NCBI GenBank assembly: GCA_013178165.1 | Contig: JABLXG010000009.1 | Coordinates: 22,520-86,519 of the forward strand | DNA from: Anaerolineae bacterium | GTDB lineage: Bacteria > Chloroflexota > Anaerolineae > Aggregatilineales > Ch27 | Direction of reading: 5' to 3' | Length of the DNA stretch: 64,000 nt | In this document: positions 52,556 to 61,422 of the stretch, piece after piece | Layout of the letters: the number at the start of each line of letters is the position of its first letter | Numbering within the stretch: position 1 is the stretch's first letter | Notes under the pieces: model-generated | The model's input: only the letters and a program-made list of their open reading frames with translations | The model's database searches: none | Told to the model about the DNA's origin: nothing | Position numbers and translations under genes: made by a program

Positions 52556-53776
52556 CTACACGAATTCCCTGAGTGCCAGGTTGGCAATCAATCGGGCTTG
52601 CGCGGTCAACACAACACGATCTTCCAGACACTGCAACAACCCCCTGGCTTCGAGTTTGGCCAGTTCATTTCCGTAGCATTCATCCAGCCGCTGACCAAAG
52701 CGCCTTTCGAAATCACGGCGAGACACTCCCTCTTTGACCAGGCGCAGGCCAAGGATCATTGTCTCAGCGCGCGCCTGCTGGGGAGTGATAGTCTCCACCT
52801 TTGCCAGATCTACAGCGGGTGATAGAGGGAATTGCTGGCTGCACTGCTCCATCGATAGGCAGTCAATCCGAGGATCGGACATCAAACGCACATACTCCGC
52901 TGGACGATCCACCGTGCCATACCGGACTGGTTCTACGAATCCATACCCCCCTGCCCCAACACCCAGGTATGGCAGTCGCCGCCAGTACTGAAGATTATGC
53001 TGGCAAACATATCCGGGTCTGGCCCAGTTGCTAATTTCATACTGGTCGAATCCTTCTTCGGCCAGGTAACCGGTAGCGTAATCATACATATCCGCGGCCA
53101 GATCATCGTCCAAAGCCACCAGCTTGCCAGTAGCCACCCGGCGATACAGGGGTGTACCAGGCTCAATTCCCAGACCATACAGTGACATATGTTCAGGAGC
53201 CAGCGCGACAGCCTGAGCCAGCGTTTCCCGCCAAGTAGCCAGAGTCTGCCCCGGAACCCCATAGATCAGATCAATGTTCACATTACTAAAACCCGCTGAC
53301 CTGGCCGCTTGAACGGCCACGGCAACCTCTGCCCAGTCGTGGCGCCGGCCCAACAAGGCGAGTTCGCCCGCATGCGCCGACTGCGCTCCCAGGCTCAATC
53401 GCGTCACCCCCAACCGGCGTATTGCTGCCAGGTATGCCGCATCAAGCCCCCCTGGATTAGTCTCCAGTGTAATCTCAGCCGAATCCTGTACATGGAAAAC
53501 CGCGCTAATGGTCTGAAGAATCTGTGCCAGCTGTTCGATCGAAAGCAGGCTTGGAGTCCCCCCACCAAAGTATACGGTGTCGAGTTTCAGTCTTCGACCA
53601 GCCGCCCTGCCAATCCAGTTAACCTCACGACACAACGCGCTCACATAGGCTGGAATCAGGCGACCCAGTCCAGCATATGTATTGAAGGCGCAGTACGAAC
53701 AGCGCTTTTCACAGAACGGAATGTGGACATAAAGCGCCAGCCCCCCGTTGAGCAAAGTGGCGGAACTGCTGGCCAT
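52556..53776 (-). CDS. hemW: HemW-like radical SAM protein (coproporphyrinogen III oxidase-like)
   Basis: A 406-residue radical SAM enzyme. The 4Fe-4S motif is in 'HIPFCEKRCSYCAFNTY' (C-x3-C-x2-C, about residues 22-29), followed by 'DTVYFGGGTPSLL' and 'LETNPGG'. A HemN C-terminal domain is present (about 305-400). The extra Cys of true CPO HemN is absent and the sequence pattern fits HemW, a heme chaperone, though many genomes annotate it as oxygen-independent coproporphyrinogen oxidase. It is transcribed alone and converges on the prenyl synthase gene. Confidence 0.94.
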   Translation of the reverse strand: MASSSATLLNGGLALYVHIPFCEKRCSYCAFNTYAGLGRLIPAYVSALCREVNWIGRAAGRRLKLDTVYFGGGTPSLLSIEQLAQILQTISAVFHVQDSAEITLETNPGGLDAAYLAAIRRLGVTRLSLGAQSAHAGELALLGRRHDWAEVAVAVQAARSAGFSNVNIDLIYGVPGQTLATWRETLAQAVALAPEHMSLYGLGIEPGTPLYRRVATGKLVALDDDLAADMYDYATGYLAEEGFDQYEISNWARPGYVCQHNLQYWRRLPYLGVGAGGYGFVEPVRYGTVDRPAEYVRLMSDPRIDCLSMEQCSQQFPLSPAVDLAKVETITPQQARAETMILGLRLVKEGVSRRDFERRFGQRLDECYGNELAKLEARGLLQCLEDRVVLTAQARLIANLALREFV

Positions 53777-53796
53777 TGTGGCTACCTCGATGTCAA

Positions 53797-53825
53797 TTGC
53801 AGGAACAATGCTAAATTACTATAAT
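53797..53825 (+). promoter_or_regulatory. Promoter of the kinase-phosphatase signalling cassette
   Basis: TTGCAG (53797-53802) and TATAAT (53820-53825) are 17 nt apart, about 54 nt before the kinase ATG. Confidence 0.75.
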
Positions 53826-53878
53826 ACACAAGACCTCATCAGCAATATTATCAAAAGATTCTTCCAGGATTTCGTCGA

Positions 53879-55783
53879 ATGGTTGACACGCAGAAATTGA
53901 GCCGCATGCCAGACAATCCTCAGGGCAGTTCGCTGCAGCCGGGGGTGGTGCTCCAGAATCGCTGGCGAATCGTGGGAGTCCTCGGAGTCGGCGGCATGGC
54001 TTCCGTGTACAAGGCCCGCGATCTGCGCTTTCCGGATGTGGTGCGCCACGTCGCGGTCAAAGAAATGCTGAACCTGGCAACCGATCCCCAGATCAGAGAG
54101 CTTACGCTCCGCAACTTCGAACGGGAAGCTAATATCCTGGCCTCGCTGAGCCACCCGGCAATGCCAGAAATCTACGACTATTTTCCGGGGTCTAACCATG
54201 TATACCTGGTCATGGAATTCATCAATGGCAAAGATCTCGAGGCCATCCTCAACTCAGTACCGATGGAGAAGATTCCACCATCGACCATTCTCCAGTGGGC
54301 TATTGAGTTGTGCGATGTCATCGCTTATTTGCATGAGCACGAGCCAGAGCCAATTATCTTCCGCGATGTAAAGCCTTCTAATGTCATGATTGATCAGCAT
54401 GGCAACGTGCGCTTGATTGACTTCGGCATTGCCAAGGTTTTCGAGTCCGGCCAGAAGGGTACCATGATCGGGACGGAGGGCTATTCAGCACCTGAACAGT
54501 ATAAGGGCGAGGCAACGCCGGCCAGTGATATATACGCCATTGGCGCTACGCTCCACCACATTATTACACGCCGCGATCCCCGGCTTGAGCCACCCTTCAG
54601 CTTCGCAGAACGCCCCATCCGGAAATACAATGCCCAGATTTCGCCGGAATTCGAGCGGATCATCATGAAATCGCTGGCCTATGATGCTACCGAGCGCTTT
54701 GCGACCGCCCGTGAGATGAAAGAAGCGCTTGAGGCACTGGTCCATCCCGGACGTATCGAAGTAAGCTCCGGAGCGATCGGCGCTTCTGAAGATGGCTTTG
54801 TAGCCGGTGAAGGGTCATCCATAACGCCGATCTGGAGATTCCGCTGCGAGGATGAGATCCGCTCCTCGCCCGCGGTCTACAACGGGACGGTCTATGTAGG
54901 AGCTTACGATAACAACCTGTATGCCCTGCAGGCTACAGACGGCGCCTTCAGGTGGAAGTTCGCCACGGAGGGCGGCTTGGCAGCGTCGCCTGTTGTTGAC
55001 CCCCAGAACCAGGTTGTCATCATTGGCTCAGAAGACTCGATTGTTTATGCCATCGAAATGCGCACCGGGCGTATCGTGTGGACTATTAAAACTGACAGGC
55101 CAGTGCGTTGTACGGCCCGCGTGGCGCATGGCCATGTCTTCTTTGGTAGTGATGATGGCAAACTGTACGCCGCCAAGGGCAATGGCCGCGTGTTGTGGAG
55201 GTTCGATGCCTCCGCCCCAATCCGCTCGCGCCCATATGTGACCGATGAATACATCATCTTCGGCTCTGAAGCTGGCGAAGTTGTTGGCCTCGATCTGAGC
55301 GGTGCTCCCAAATGGCGATTCAGGGCAAAACGCGGAGTGACATCCTCCCCGGCGGTATACGAGGGCGTAGCATATTTTGGGTCCAGTGATTGGCATATCT
55401 ACGCGGTTGATATCCGGACCGGCTACAGCATCTGGCGCTTCCGAACCCAGAAACCAGTCTGGTCCAGCCCCACAGTTGACCCGGTGACCAAGACGGTCTT
55501 CGTAGGCTCGGTGGACGGCAACCTGTACGCCCTCGATATCGAAAGTGGCAAGGAACGCTGGCGCTTCACGACCGAAAACCAGATCACCTCATCTCCAGCA
55601 ATAGCCAATGGCTCTGTCTACATCGGCAGTGTTGACCGCCACGTCTACTCGGTCAATGCCAAGACCGGAAAGCTGAACTGGAGCTTCTGCACGGAAGGCC
55701 CGGTAGCGTCCTCCCCTGAAGTGGTTGACAACGTTGTATATATCGGTTCCTCTGATCATTATGTCTATGCACTACCGGCCTAA
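53879..55783 (+). CDS. Ser/Thr protein kinase with C-terminal PQQ-type beta-propeller
   Basis: A 634-residue soluble Hanks-type kinase. The kinase domain (about 25-285) has the Gly-rich loop 'LGVGGMASVYKARD', ATP Lys in 'VAVKEM', catalytic loop 'IIFRDVKPSNVMI' with Asp and Lys intact (the usual HRD reads FRD), and the DFG loop 'LIDFGIAKVF'. The APE-type helix is 'GYSAPEQYKGEA'. From about 310 to the end are six to seven PQQ/propeller repeats ('SSPAVYNGTVYVGAYDNNLYAL' and similar, split). There is no transmembrane segment, so the propeller is cytosolic, unlike the usual extracellular PASTA kinases. The PP2C gene follows 23 nt later. Confidence 0.95.
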   Translation: MVDTQKLSRMPDNPQGSSLQPGVVLQNRWRIVGVLGVGGMASVYKARDLRFPDVVRHVAVKEMLNLATDPQIRELTLRNFEREANILASLSHPAMPEIYDYFPGSNHVYLVMEFINGKDLEAILNSVPMEKIPPSTILQWAIELCDVIAYLHEHEPEPIIFRDVKPSNVMIDQHGNVRLIDFGIAKVFESGQKGTMIGTEGYSAPEQYKGEATPASDIYAIGATLHHIITRRDPRLEPPFSFAERPIRKYNAQISPEFERIIMKSLAYDATERFATAREMKEALEALVHPGRIEVSSGAIGASEDGFVAGEGSSITPIWRFRCEDEIRSSPAVYNGTVYVGAYDNNLYALQATDGAFRWKFATEGGLAASPVVDPQNQVVIIGSEDSIVYAIEMRTGRIVWTIKTDRPVRCTARVAHGHVFFGSDDGKLYAAKGNGRVLWRFDASAPIRSRPYVTDEYIIFGSEAGEVVGLDLSGAPKWRFRAKRGVTSSPAVYEGVAYFGSSDWHIYAVDIRTGYSIWRFRTQKPVWSSPTVDPVTKTVFVGSVDGNLYALDIESGKERWRFTTENQITSSPAIANGSVYIGSVDRHVYSVNAKTGKLNWSFCTEGPVASSPEVVDNVVYIGSSDHYVYALPA

Positions 55784-55806
55784 AGGCCGGGGAGATACCA
55801 GGCACT

Positions 55807-56802
55807 ATGAACATCATCCGTCGTCTGCTGGGCCACAAAGTTCCGCCATCATCCACATCTCAGGAGGCTCAACCTGAACTTGCCGAAGAGAGCGCCGAAC
55901 CACAGACCATCAGCATCCCAGGCGTTGGTACCGAAATTACAGTGGAGACCCCGTCAGATACTGCGGCGCTTGGTGTCACCCGCCAGCTACCTAACCTGGA
56001 AACAGCGCTTTCCCGGCCAAACCAGCATATCGCGTACGGGCATGGCACCGATGTCGGCCAGGTCAGGACTAACAACCAGGACGCCATCCTGACCTTCTTC
56101 GCCTCGCAAGGCAATGCTGATAGCATCCCGGATTTCGGTCTGTTCATTGTTGCTGATGGCATGGGCGGGCATCACCACGGAGAAAAAGCAGCGACCATTG
56201 CGACCCAGATTCTGGCCGAACAGGTGACCCGGCAGATCTTTCTGCCAATGTTAACGCCGCGCTACGAGGAAATCTATTCCGGTCCGTCTTTCCTGACAGA
56301 AATCCTCACGAAAGCCGTTCGGGCTTCCAGTGACATTGTGTCAAAGCACGTACCGGAAGGTGGAACAACCGTCACTGCCGCTGTTGTCATTGGAGACCTC
56401 GTGCACATTGTGCATGTCGGTGACAGCCGTGCTTATCTGATCACGCGCGAGTACGGTATCGAACAAATCACCCGCGATCACTCCTTGGTGCAACGGCTGA
56501 TTGAACTCGACCAGCTGACGCCGGAAGAAGCGGCGCTCCATCCGCAGAAAAACGTGCTCTATCGCGCAATTGGCCAGAGTGATAATCTGGAAGTTGACGC
56601 AGTCACGCGACGCCTTCCAGCTGATTCCTACTTGCTGTTGTGCAGTGACGGCCTGTGGAATACAGTCCCTGAAACAGTGGTTCACAGGATCATTCTGGAC
56701 TCAGAAACGCCACAACACGCCTGCGATCGGCTGATTGCAACTGCAAATGAACACGGCGGCCCTGATAATATTTCTGTGATTTTGCTGCATGCCCCCGGTT
56801 AG
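55807..56802 (+). CDS. PP2C-family Ser/Thr phosphatase
   Basis: A 331-residue metal-dependent phosphatase. The N-terminal 75 residues are a low-complexity extension; the PP2C domain then shows 'GQVRTNNQDA', 'LFIVADGMGGHHHGEKAA' (metal Asp and Gly), 'VHIVHVGDSRAYLI', 'LLLCSDGLWNTVP' and the final 'GGPDNISVILL' with its metal Asp. All metal ligands look present. It is the natural antagonist of the kinase just upstream and the two are surely co-transcribed. Confidence 0.95.
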   Translation: MNIIRRLLGHKVPPSSTSQEAQPELAEESAEPQTISIPGVGTEITVETPSDTAALGVTRQLPNLETALSRPNQHIAYGHGTDVGQVRTNNQDAILTFFASQGNADSIPDFGLFIVADGMGGHHHGEKAATIATQILAEQVTRQIFLPMLTPRYEEIYSGPSFLTEILTKAVRASSDIVSKHVPEGGTTVTAAVVIGDLVHIVHVGDSRAYLITREYGIEQITRDHSLVQRLIELDQLTPEEAALHPQKNVLYRAIGQSDNLEVDAVTRRLPADSYLLLCSDGLWNTVPETVVHRIILDSETPQHACDRLIATANEHGGPDNISVILLHAPG

Positions 56803-56869
56803 CCTCCAGCAAGCACGTGGGGCATTGTCACCGTCATGGTAACGAGGCCAGATAGAAGCGGTTGCATCC

Positions 56870-58375
56870 ATGAAAGCCATACGGGATTACTACGCAATCC
56901 TGGGAGTCACCCCAGACGCCGACATTGAAGCTATCCAGACTGCTTACCGGCATGCGGCGCAGCGCCTGCATCCTGACACCAACCCCAATCCCGCCGCAGC
57001 ACTCCAGTTTCGGGATGTCGCTGAAGCTTACAAAGTGCTGGGTAACGAACAAAGCCGGGCCGAATACGATCGTGCCCTCAGGCAGCAGGGCGGCATCCCA
57101 ACTTATTTCAGCACCTATGTCACACCCAGCCGGCGTGCCCTCAGGGTGCTGGATGAGCCACAGGTGCTCTATATCCTGGTAGAGATTGCTCCGAATCCAC
57201 GTTACGCGCTTCGTGCAGAAGAGGGCGCGCCGCTCAACCTCGCTCTGGTAGTAGACCGAAGCACATCGATGAAAGGAACGCGCCTGGACAGAGTCAAACA
57301 GGCCGTCTACAGAATCATCGATACCATGCGCCCCGATGACATCCTGGCGTTGATCTCATTCAGCGACCGGGCTGAAGTTGTCTTTGAACCCACATCCGTT
57401 CAGGAAAAATCGGCATTAAAAGCGCTGGTTAGTATGATGCAGGCCAGTGGCGGCACCGAAATCTTCCAGGGTATGCAGGAAGGCGTTAGGCAGCTCCGCA
57501 GAGCCTTTGATCGCAAGCGTGTCAACCATCTCATTCTACTGACTGATGGGCAAACTTACGGCGATGAGGAAAAGTGCCTGCGCCTGGCGCACGAGATCAG
57601 CCTGGAGGGAATCTCGATCAGCGCCATGGGCATCGGCGAAGAATGGAACGACGCCTTTCTGGATGACCTGGCCTCCCGAACCGGTGGGACATCAACTTAC
57701 ATCAATTCGCCGGCTGTAATTGAACAGTTTCTGAATAAACAGGTTCGCAGCCTGGGAGATGCCTTTGTGGAAAGGCTGCAGCTTTCAGTTGCCCCGGACG
57801 CCGACATCGTGCTGGAAGACGCCTTCAAGATCACGCCCAGCGCTCAACCCCTGCCGGCCAAACTGCCCAGCATCCCTCTGGGAAGCCTGGAAAGTAACCA
57901 GTCTATTCACGTGATTCTTCAGTTGCAGGTCCCCCCTCTCAGCGAAGAAGGTTTTCGAACTGTTCTACGCCTTGACGTAACCGGCGACGTGCTTTCCGCC
58001 GATGAAGTCGGATACAAAGTAGTCAGCGACCTGTCCGTTGAAGTTGCGCAGACAGCAGAACAGGAAAGTCCGCCAGTAGCTATTATGGAAGCGCTGGGCA
58101 AATTGACACTTTACCGTATGCAGGCGAAGGCACAGGAAGCTATCCTACGGGGTGACATCTTTCAGGCTACGCGCCAACTGGAGAATCTGGCCACGCGCCT
58201 TTTCGAGAACGGCCAGGAAGCGCTGGCCCACGCGGCGCTGGCCGAAGCCCGCCGGGTAGCCAGGACAACTATGTTATCCGAAGAAGGTCAAAAGAAACTG
58301 AAATACGGCACCAGGGCACTGCTGTTGCCCGCGCCTGGCATGGACATACCAGAACAACCATCTTCACAAGAGTAA
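56870..58375 (+). CDS. DnaJ J-domain/von Willebrand A fusion protein
   Basis: A 501-residue protein with an N-terminal J-domain (about 5-70) that carries an intact HPD in 'RLHPDTN' and the closing helix 'DVAEAYKVLGNEQSRAEYDRAL' (split). A linker leads to a vWA domain (about 120-300) with the metal-site motif 'VVDRSTSMKG' (D-x-S-x-S), Thr in 'GGTEIFQ' and Asp in 'LLTDGQTYGDE', so the MIDAS is complete. C-terminal helices (about 395-480) may be an adapter. A J-domain implies recruiting an Hsp70, but no dnaK is here. vWA plus J-domain is unusual. It lies in the kinase/phosphatase/FHA cassette. Confidence 0.9.
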   Translation: MKAIRDYYAILGVTPDADIEAIQTAYRHAAQRLHPDTNPNPAAALQFRDVAEAYKVLGNEQSRAEYDRALRQQGGIPTYFSTYVTPSRRALRVLDEPQVLYILVEIAPNPRYALRAEEGAPLNLALVVDRSTSMKGTRLDRVKQAVYRIIDTMRPDDILALISFSDRAEVVFEPTSVQEKSALKALVSMMQASGGTEIFQGMQEGVRQLRRAFDRKRVNHLILLTDGQTYGDEEKCLRLAHEISLEGISISAMGIGEEWNDAFLDDLASRTGGTSTYINSPAVIEQFLNKQVRSLGDAFVERLQLSVAPDADIVLEDAFKITPSAQPLPAKLPSIPLGSLESNQSIHVILQLQVPPLSEEGFRTVLRLDVTGDVLSADEVGYKVVSDLSVEVAQTAEQESPPVAIMEALGKLTLYRMQAKAQEAILRGDIFQATRQLENLATRLFENGQEALAHAALAEARRVARTTMLSEEGQKKLKYGTRALLLPAPGMDIPEQPSSQE

Positions 58376-58405
58376 AGCTATCCAGACATCCGTAAGGAAG
58401 CACAA

Positions 58406-58906
58406 ATGCAGAATTGCCCGTACTGTGGACACGATAACCGCGAAGGCACACTCTTCTGTGAGGAGTGTGGGCAAACCCTTTTCGGCGAAGCCGGAAGCGC
58501 CAGAACCACTCGCCAGCTTCAGAATGTGCCTGATGAACTCGGTATGAAGGCCACCTGGGGCACGGCCCGTTTTAGCCGCGACGCCTCGATCATCATCCAC
58601 ATTCGTGATGCAGCCGAACCGCTTGTCCTGCAGCCCCAACAGGAGACGATCCTTGGCCGACTCGATCCAACCGGTCAGAGTCGACCTGACCTGGACCTGA
58701 CCCCCTTTGGCGCTCTGGAAAAAGGCATCTCGCGGCACCATGCGGCCATACGGCGCGGGGAGGATACCCTCACCCTGGTTGATCTGGGCAGTGTCAACGG
58801 CACTTACCTCAACGGACAGCGGCTGACTCCTGAGCAGCCCAGGGTGCTGCGCGATGGCGACGAGATCCGGCTTGGTCAACTCGTTCTGCATATCTATTTC
58901 AAGTAA
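58406..58906 (+). CDS. Zinc-ribbon/FHA domain protein
   Basis: A 166-residue protein. The N-terminus is a four-Cys zinc ribbon ('NCPYCGHDN' and 'FCEECGQTLFG'), and the C-terminal half is an FHA phosphothreonine-binding domain. The core is visible: 'ETILGRLD', 'GISRHHAAIRR', 'VDLGSVNGTYLNGQRL' and 'DEIRLGQLVLHI', including the Arg, Ser-His and Asn pThr-contact residues. It would read threonine phosphates made by the kinase at 53879. It begins 30 nt after the J-domain/vWA gene in the same operon. Confidence 0.95.
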   Translation: MQNCPYCGHDNREGTLFCEECGQTLFGEAGSARTTRQLQNVPDELGMKATWGTARFSRDASIIIHIRDAAEPLVLQPQQETILGRLDPTGQSRPDLDLTPFGALEKGISRHHAAIRRGEDTLTLVDLGSVNGTYLNGQRLTPEQPRVLRDGDEIRLGQLVLHIYFK

Positions 58907-58948
58907 TTTGAGGGGATCCGAAAGGCTGCTCAGGGGAGGCGCCACACC

Positions 58949-59191
58949 ATGACCATCTCACTGCTATTGCACGTTGCCGGAGAAGAACCCATCGTTGTCG
59001 ATGTTGAAGAGTTACCGGACCCCAAGGATCAATTCATTTTTGGCAGCAATCCGCGCTACCGTGACGGCAAAGAAGTTCGCAACCTCTTGCCAGAGGTCAA
59101 TCAGGTAATCTTCCCATGGTGGCGCATCAATTTCATTGAGATCCTGCCCGGCAAAGAAGATGAAGAGATCTACGGCTTCTACCGCGAATAG
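58949..59191 (+). CDS. Small acidic protein of unknown function in the signalling cassette
   Basis: An 80-residue acidic, probably cytosolic protein. It starts with the strand 'ISLLLHVAGEEPIVVDVEE', continues 'DPKDQFIFGSNPRYRDGKEV', and ends 'FPWWRINFIEILPGKEDEE'. There is no signal peptide or Cys. I do not recognise a family. It is placed between the FHA gene (43 nt) and the OmpR regulator (21 nt) in an operon, so it is a probable accessory of this cassette. The ribosome site GGGG/GGAGG around 58932-58945 supports the start. Confidence 0.72.
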   Translation: MTISLLLHVAGEEPIVVDVEELPDPKDQFIFGSNPRYRDGKEVRNLLPEVNQVIFPWWRINFIEILPGKEDEEIYGFYRE

Positions 59192-59212
59192 ACGGAAAAG
59201 AGTAACAAAACC

Positions 59213-59983
59213 ATGACCGCCAAACCGCCCCGCCCTGCGCCGCGTGATGCCAAGCGCATACTGGTTGTTGACGACGAAGCCCGAATGATTGGCTTCATCC
59301 GTATGAACCTCGAACTGGAGGGCTTCCAGGTGCTAGAAGCCTCTAATGGCCTTGAGGCGCTTGAGATCATCCGTACCAGTCTGCCCGATCTCGTCATTCT
59401 GGATGTCATGATGCCAGAACTTGATGGGTTCGAGACACTGCGGATTCTGCGCGAATTCTCGAACATCCCGGTGATCATGCTGACAGCCAAAGGCGAGGAA
59501 GATGATCGGGTATATGGTCTTGAACTCGGCGCGGACGATTACATTGCCAAGCCTTTTAGCCCCAGGGAGCTTTCCAGCCGTGTTCGGGCTGTCCTGCGCC
59601 GCGTTGAAACGCCTGCCAGTTCGCCTGAGAAAGCGGTCCTCAAGATCGATGATCGGCTGAGCATTGATTTCAATACGCGAGAGGTGATTGTTGCTGGCCA
59701 GCGTATTAAGCTCAGACCAACAGAATACCGCCTGCTTTATCACCTGGTGGAAAACGCCGGTTGGACAGTCACCCATGAGCAGCTTCTGGCTAAAGTCTGG
59801 GGCTACGAATACCGCGACGAAGCACACTATGTGCGGCTGTATGTCAACTATCTGCGGGAGAAGATTGAAGAAGACCCCTCCAACCCCAAATACATTCTCA
59901 CTGAGCGCGGGGTAGGTTATCGATTCGTGGATTTCCGCAGTGGGCGCGATGAAGCAGCCTCGCCTGGAAAGGACGCTGATTAG
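59213..59983 (+). CDS. OmpR/PhoB-family response regulator
   Basis: A 256-residue regulator with a receiver (about 17-130; acidic pair in '[10 protein letters not shown]', phospho-acceptor Asp64 in 'VILDVMMPE', Lys in 'YIAKPFSP') and a winged-helix DNA-binding domain (about 145-245; '[17 protein letters not shown]' and 'RGVGYRFVD'). No histidine kinase lies in this operon, so it may be driven by one of the orphan kinases in the window or by Ser/Thr phosphorylation from the cassette. The latter is known for some regulators in Gram-positive bacteria and is only a suggestion here. Confidence 0.95.
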   Translation: MTAKPPRPAPRDAKRILVVDDEARMIGFIRMNLELEGFQVLEASNGLEALEIIRTSLPDLVILDVMMPELDGFETLRILREFSNIPVIMLTAKGEEDDRVYGLELGADDYIAKPFSPRELSSRVRAVLRRVETPASSPEKAVLKIDDRLSIDFNTREVIVAGQRIKLRPTEYRLLYHLVENAGWTVTHEQLLAKVWGYEYRDEAHYVRLYVNYLREKIEEDPSNPKYILTERGVGYRFVDFRSGRDEAASPGKDAD

Positions 59984-60044
59984 TCTGGTTTGCGAGGTAT
60001 CCCTATTCCCTCAGTCAGAGCACTTCTTCGGCAAGGAGAAACCC

Positions 60045-60569
60045 GTGTCCGGCGCCTACAAGATCGTTGTTACCGGCCCGTTTAATTCCGGCAAGACTGC
60101 GTTCGTAAAGACCATCTCCGATATCGATGTGGTGACGACTGAGCGACGCCTTACGTCAACAGAGCGCGGAGTCAAGGCACTGACCACCGTTGCCATGGAT
60201 TACGGGCGCGTGGTGCTGGATGGCAAGACCTTGCACCTGTACGGCACACCCGGTCAGGCGCGATTTGACTTCATGTGGGAAATACTGGCCAGGGAAATGC
60301 ACGGGTTCATTGTGCTCATCGACAGTACCGATCCAGCATCTTTCCCTGCCGCCGGGGAACTGATCAGCATCTTTTCCGCGTTCCACAGTGTGCCCTACCT
60401 GCTTGTGGCTAACAAGACCGATCTGCGTGACACACTGCCGCTGGCGCAAATCCGGCGCGATGCTGATATCAGCCAGACCACCACTGTAATACCCTGTATT
60501 GCTATCCAGAAAGCCAGTGTGCGCCAGGTGCTGCGGCATCTCATCGCTCTCATTGACCGCGCCCAGTAA
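60045..60569 (+). CDS. Small Ras-like GTPase of the COG2229/MglA-associated type
   Basis: A 174-residue single-domain G protein. G1 is 'GPFNSGKTAF', G3 region is 'LYGTPGQARFDF' (GTPGQ in place of DxxGQ, as in the COG2229 family), and G4 is 'ANKTDL'. Such proteins commonly pair with Roadblock/LC7 partners and act as cytosolic switches for localisation. I chose GTG 60045 because AAGGAG sits 5-8 nt upstream; an in-frame ATG at 59940 would overlap the regulator gene. It is the last gene of the signalling cassette. A Roadblock gene is at 63180-63551. Confidence 0.9.
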   Translation: MSGAYKIVVTGPFNSGKTAFVKTISDIDVVTTERRLTSTERGVKALTTVAMDYGRVVLDGKTLHLYGTPGQARFDFMWEILAREMHGFIVLIDSTDPASFPAAGELISIFSAFHSVPYLLVANKTDLRDTLPLAQIRRDADISQTTTVIPCIAIQKASVRQVLRHLIALIDRAQ

Positions 60570-60606
60570 CGCACTAGCCAGCCCCGCCCTACTCATCCCC
60601 GTCGCT

Positions 60607-60652
60607 GTTCCACGCAACTCTAGGCCGTGGGTTGCGTATTGCTAGATGGAAC
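60607..60652 (+). promoter_or_regulatory. Nested hairpin in the hsp20 leader
   Basis: Two nested inverted repeats, gttcca/tggaac (60607-60612 / 60647-60652) and cgcaac/gttgcg (60613-60618 / 60631-60636), lie between the GTPase gene and hsp20. It lacks a U-tract. It could be an upstream terminator remnant or a heat-sensing leader; a CIRCE element is not seen. Confidence 0.4.
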
Positions 60653-60691
60653 ACGCAGTGCGGTCACAGGTGAAACACGAGGAGCAACAGG

Positions 60692-61132
60692 ATGGTGAAT
60701 CTTCGACGCTGGAATCCCCGCCGGGAGCTTGGCAATCTCCGTGAAAGTATGGGTCGGTTCCTGGAAGAAGGATTTACCTCAGTAAGCGGCGGCATGCTTC
60801 CCGTTGACATCTACGAAACAGAAGAAGCTGTAGTTGTCGAAGCCGGCCCCTTGCACGGAATACACGCTGACGATATTGAGGTCTCGTTTACCGGCAATGT
60901 GCTAACGATTCGGGGCGAGACACGCGAAACTGCCGAGCAGGAACAGCCAGCAGTTACCTATCTTCGCCGGGAGCGCCGGCATGGCCGGTTTAGCCGTACT
61001 GTCACCATTCCCCGGCCAGTCAAAGCAGAAGAGGCCGTAGCCAGCTTGAAGGATGGCATTCTGACCATTACCATCCCCAAGAGCGATGAGGCTCGCCCGC
61101 ACGTCATCAGTATCGAATCCGCCGAGGGCTAG
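60692..61132 (+). CDS. Hsp20/alpha-crystallin family small heat-shock protein
   Basis: A 146-residue holdase chaperone. The alpha-crystallin domain (about 30-135) shows 'MLPVDIYETEEAVVVEAGPL', 'GNVLTIRGETRE', 'YLRRERRHGRFSRTVTIPRPV' and 'ASLKDGILTITIPK' (each under family consensus). ATG 60692 has gaggag upstream. It follows the signalling cassette but has a separate leader, so joint regulation is not implied. Confidence 0.95.
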   Translation: MVNLRRWNPRRELGNLRESMGRFLEEGFTSVSGGMLPVDIYETEEAVVVEAGPLHGIHADDIEVSFTGNVLTIRGETRETAEQEQPAVTYLRRERRHGRFSRTVTIPRPVKAEEAVASLKDGILTITIPKSDEARPHVISIESAEG

Positions 61133-61138
61133 GCGCAG

Positions 61139-61378
61139 TCAGTCCTCATCAGGAGCAAGCCGGTTGCTACGCAGCGCGCTCAGCGCATACCGGGCTGAGA
61201 CGCGCTGCGGTTCCGTCCACCCTGCTTCATGAGCCATACGATGCAGGTGCCGCCAGATATGCATGCGGTCCTCTCGCTCCAGAGCGCGCCAGACTTGCAC
61301 AATGAGCGCGGTATTGCGACTGAGAATCCCTGCCCACAGGTCTTCCAGATCGAGAGGCTCGCCGTGACTGTCCGGCAT
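61139..61378 (-). CDS. Small protein of unknown function (79 aa)
   Basis: A 79-residue protein, mostly helical by residue pattern, with many Arg, Trp and His ('IWRHLHRMAHEAGW'). GAAGGAGAT stands a few bases before ATG 61378, which supports real translation. It has no signal peptide or Cys. It converges on hsp20 with a 6-nt gap and lies 44 nt downstream of pyrG in the same direction, so it may be the operon's last gene. Confidence 0.6.
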   Translation of the reverse strand: MPDSHGEPLDLEDLWAGILSRNTALIVQVWRALEREDRMHIWRHLHRMAHEAGWTEPQRVSARYALSALRSNRLAPDED

Positions 61379-61422
61379 ATGCTAATCTCCTTCACGCCAG
61401 TGCAGCGGGCATAGGCCGAGGT

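Noticed and set aside
60607..60652. CIRCE heat-shock operator before hsp20
   Set aside because: The sequence does not match the CIRCE inverted repeat and its 9-nt spacing.
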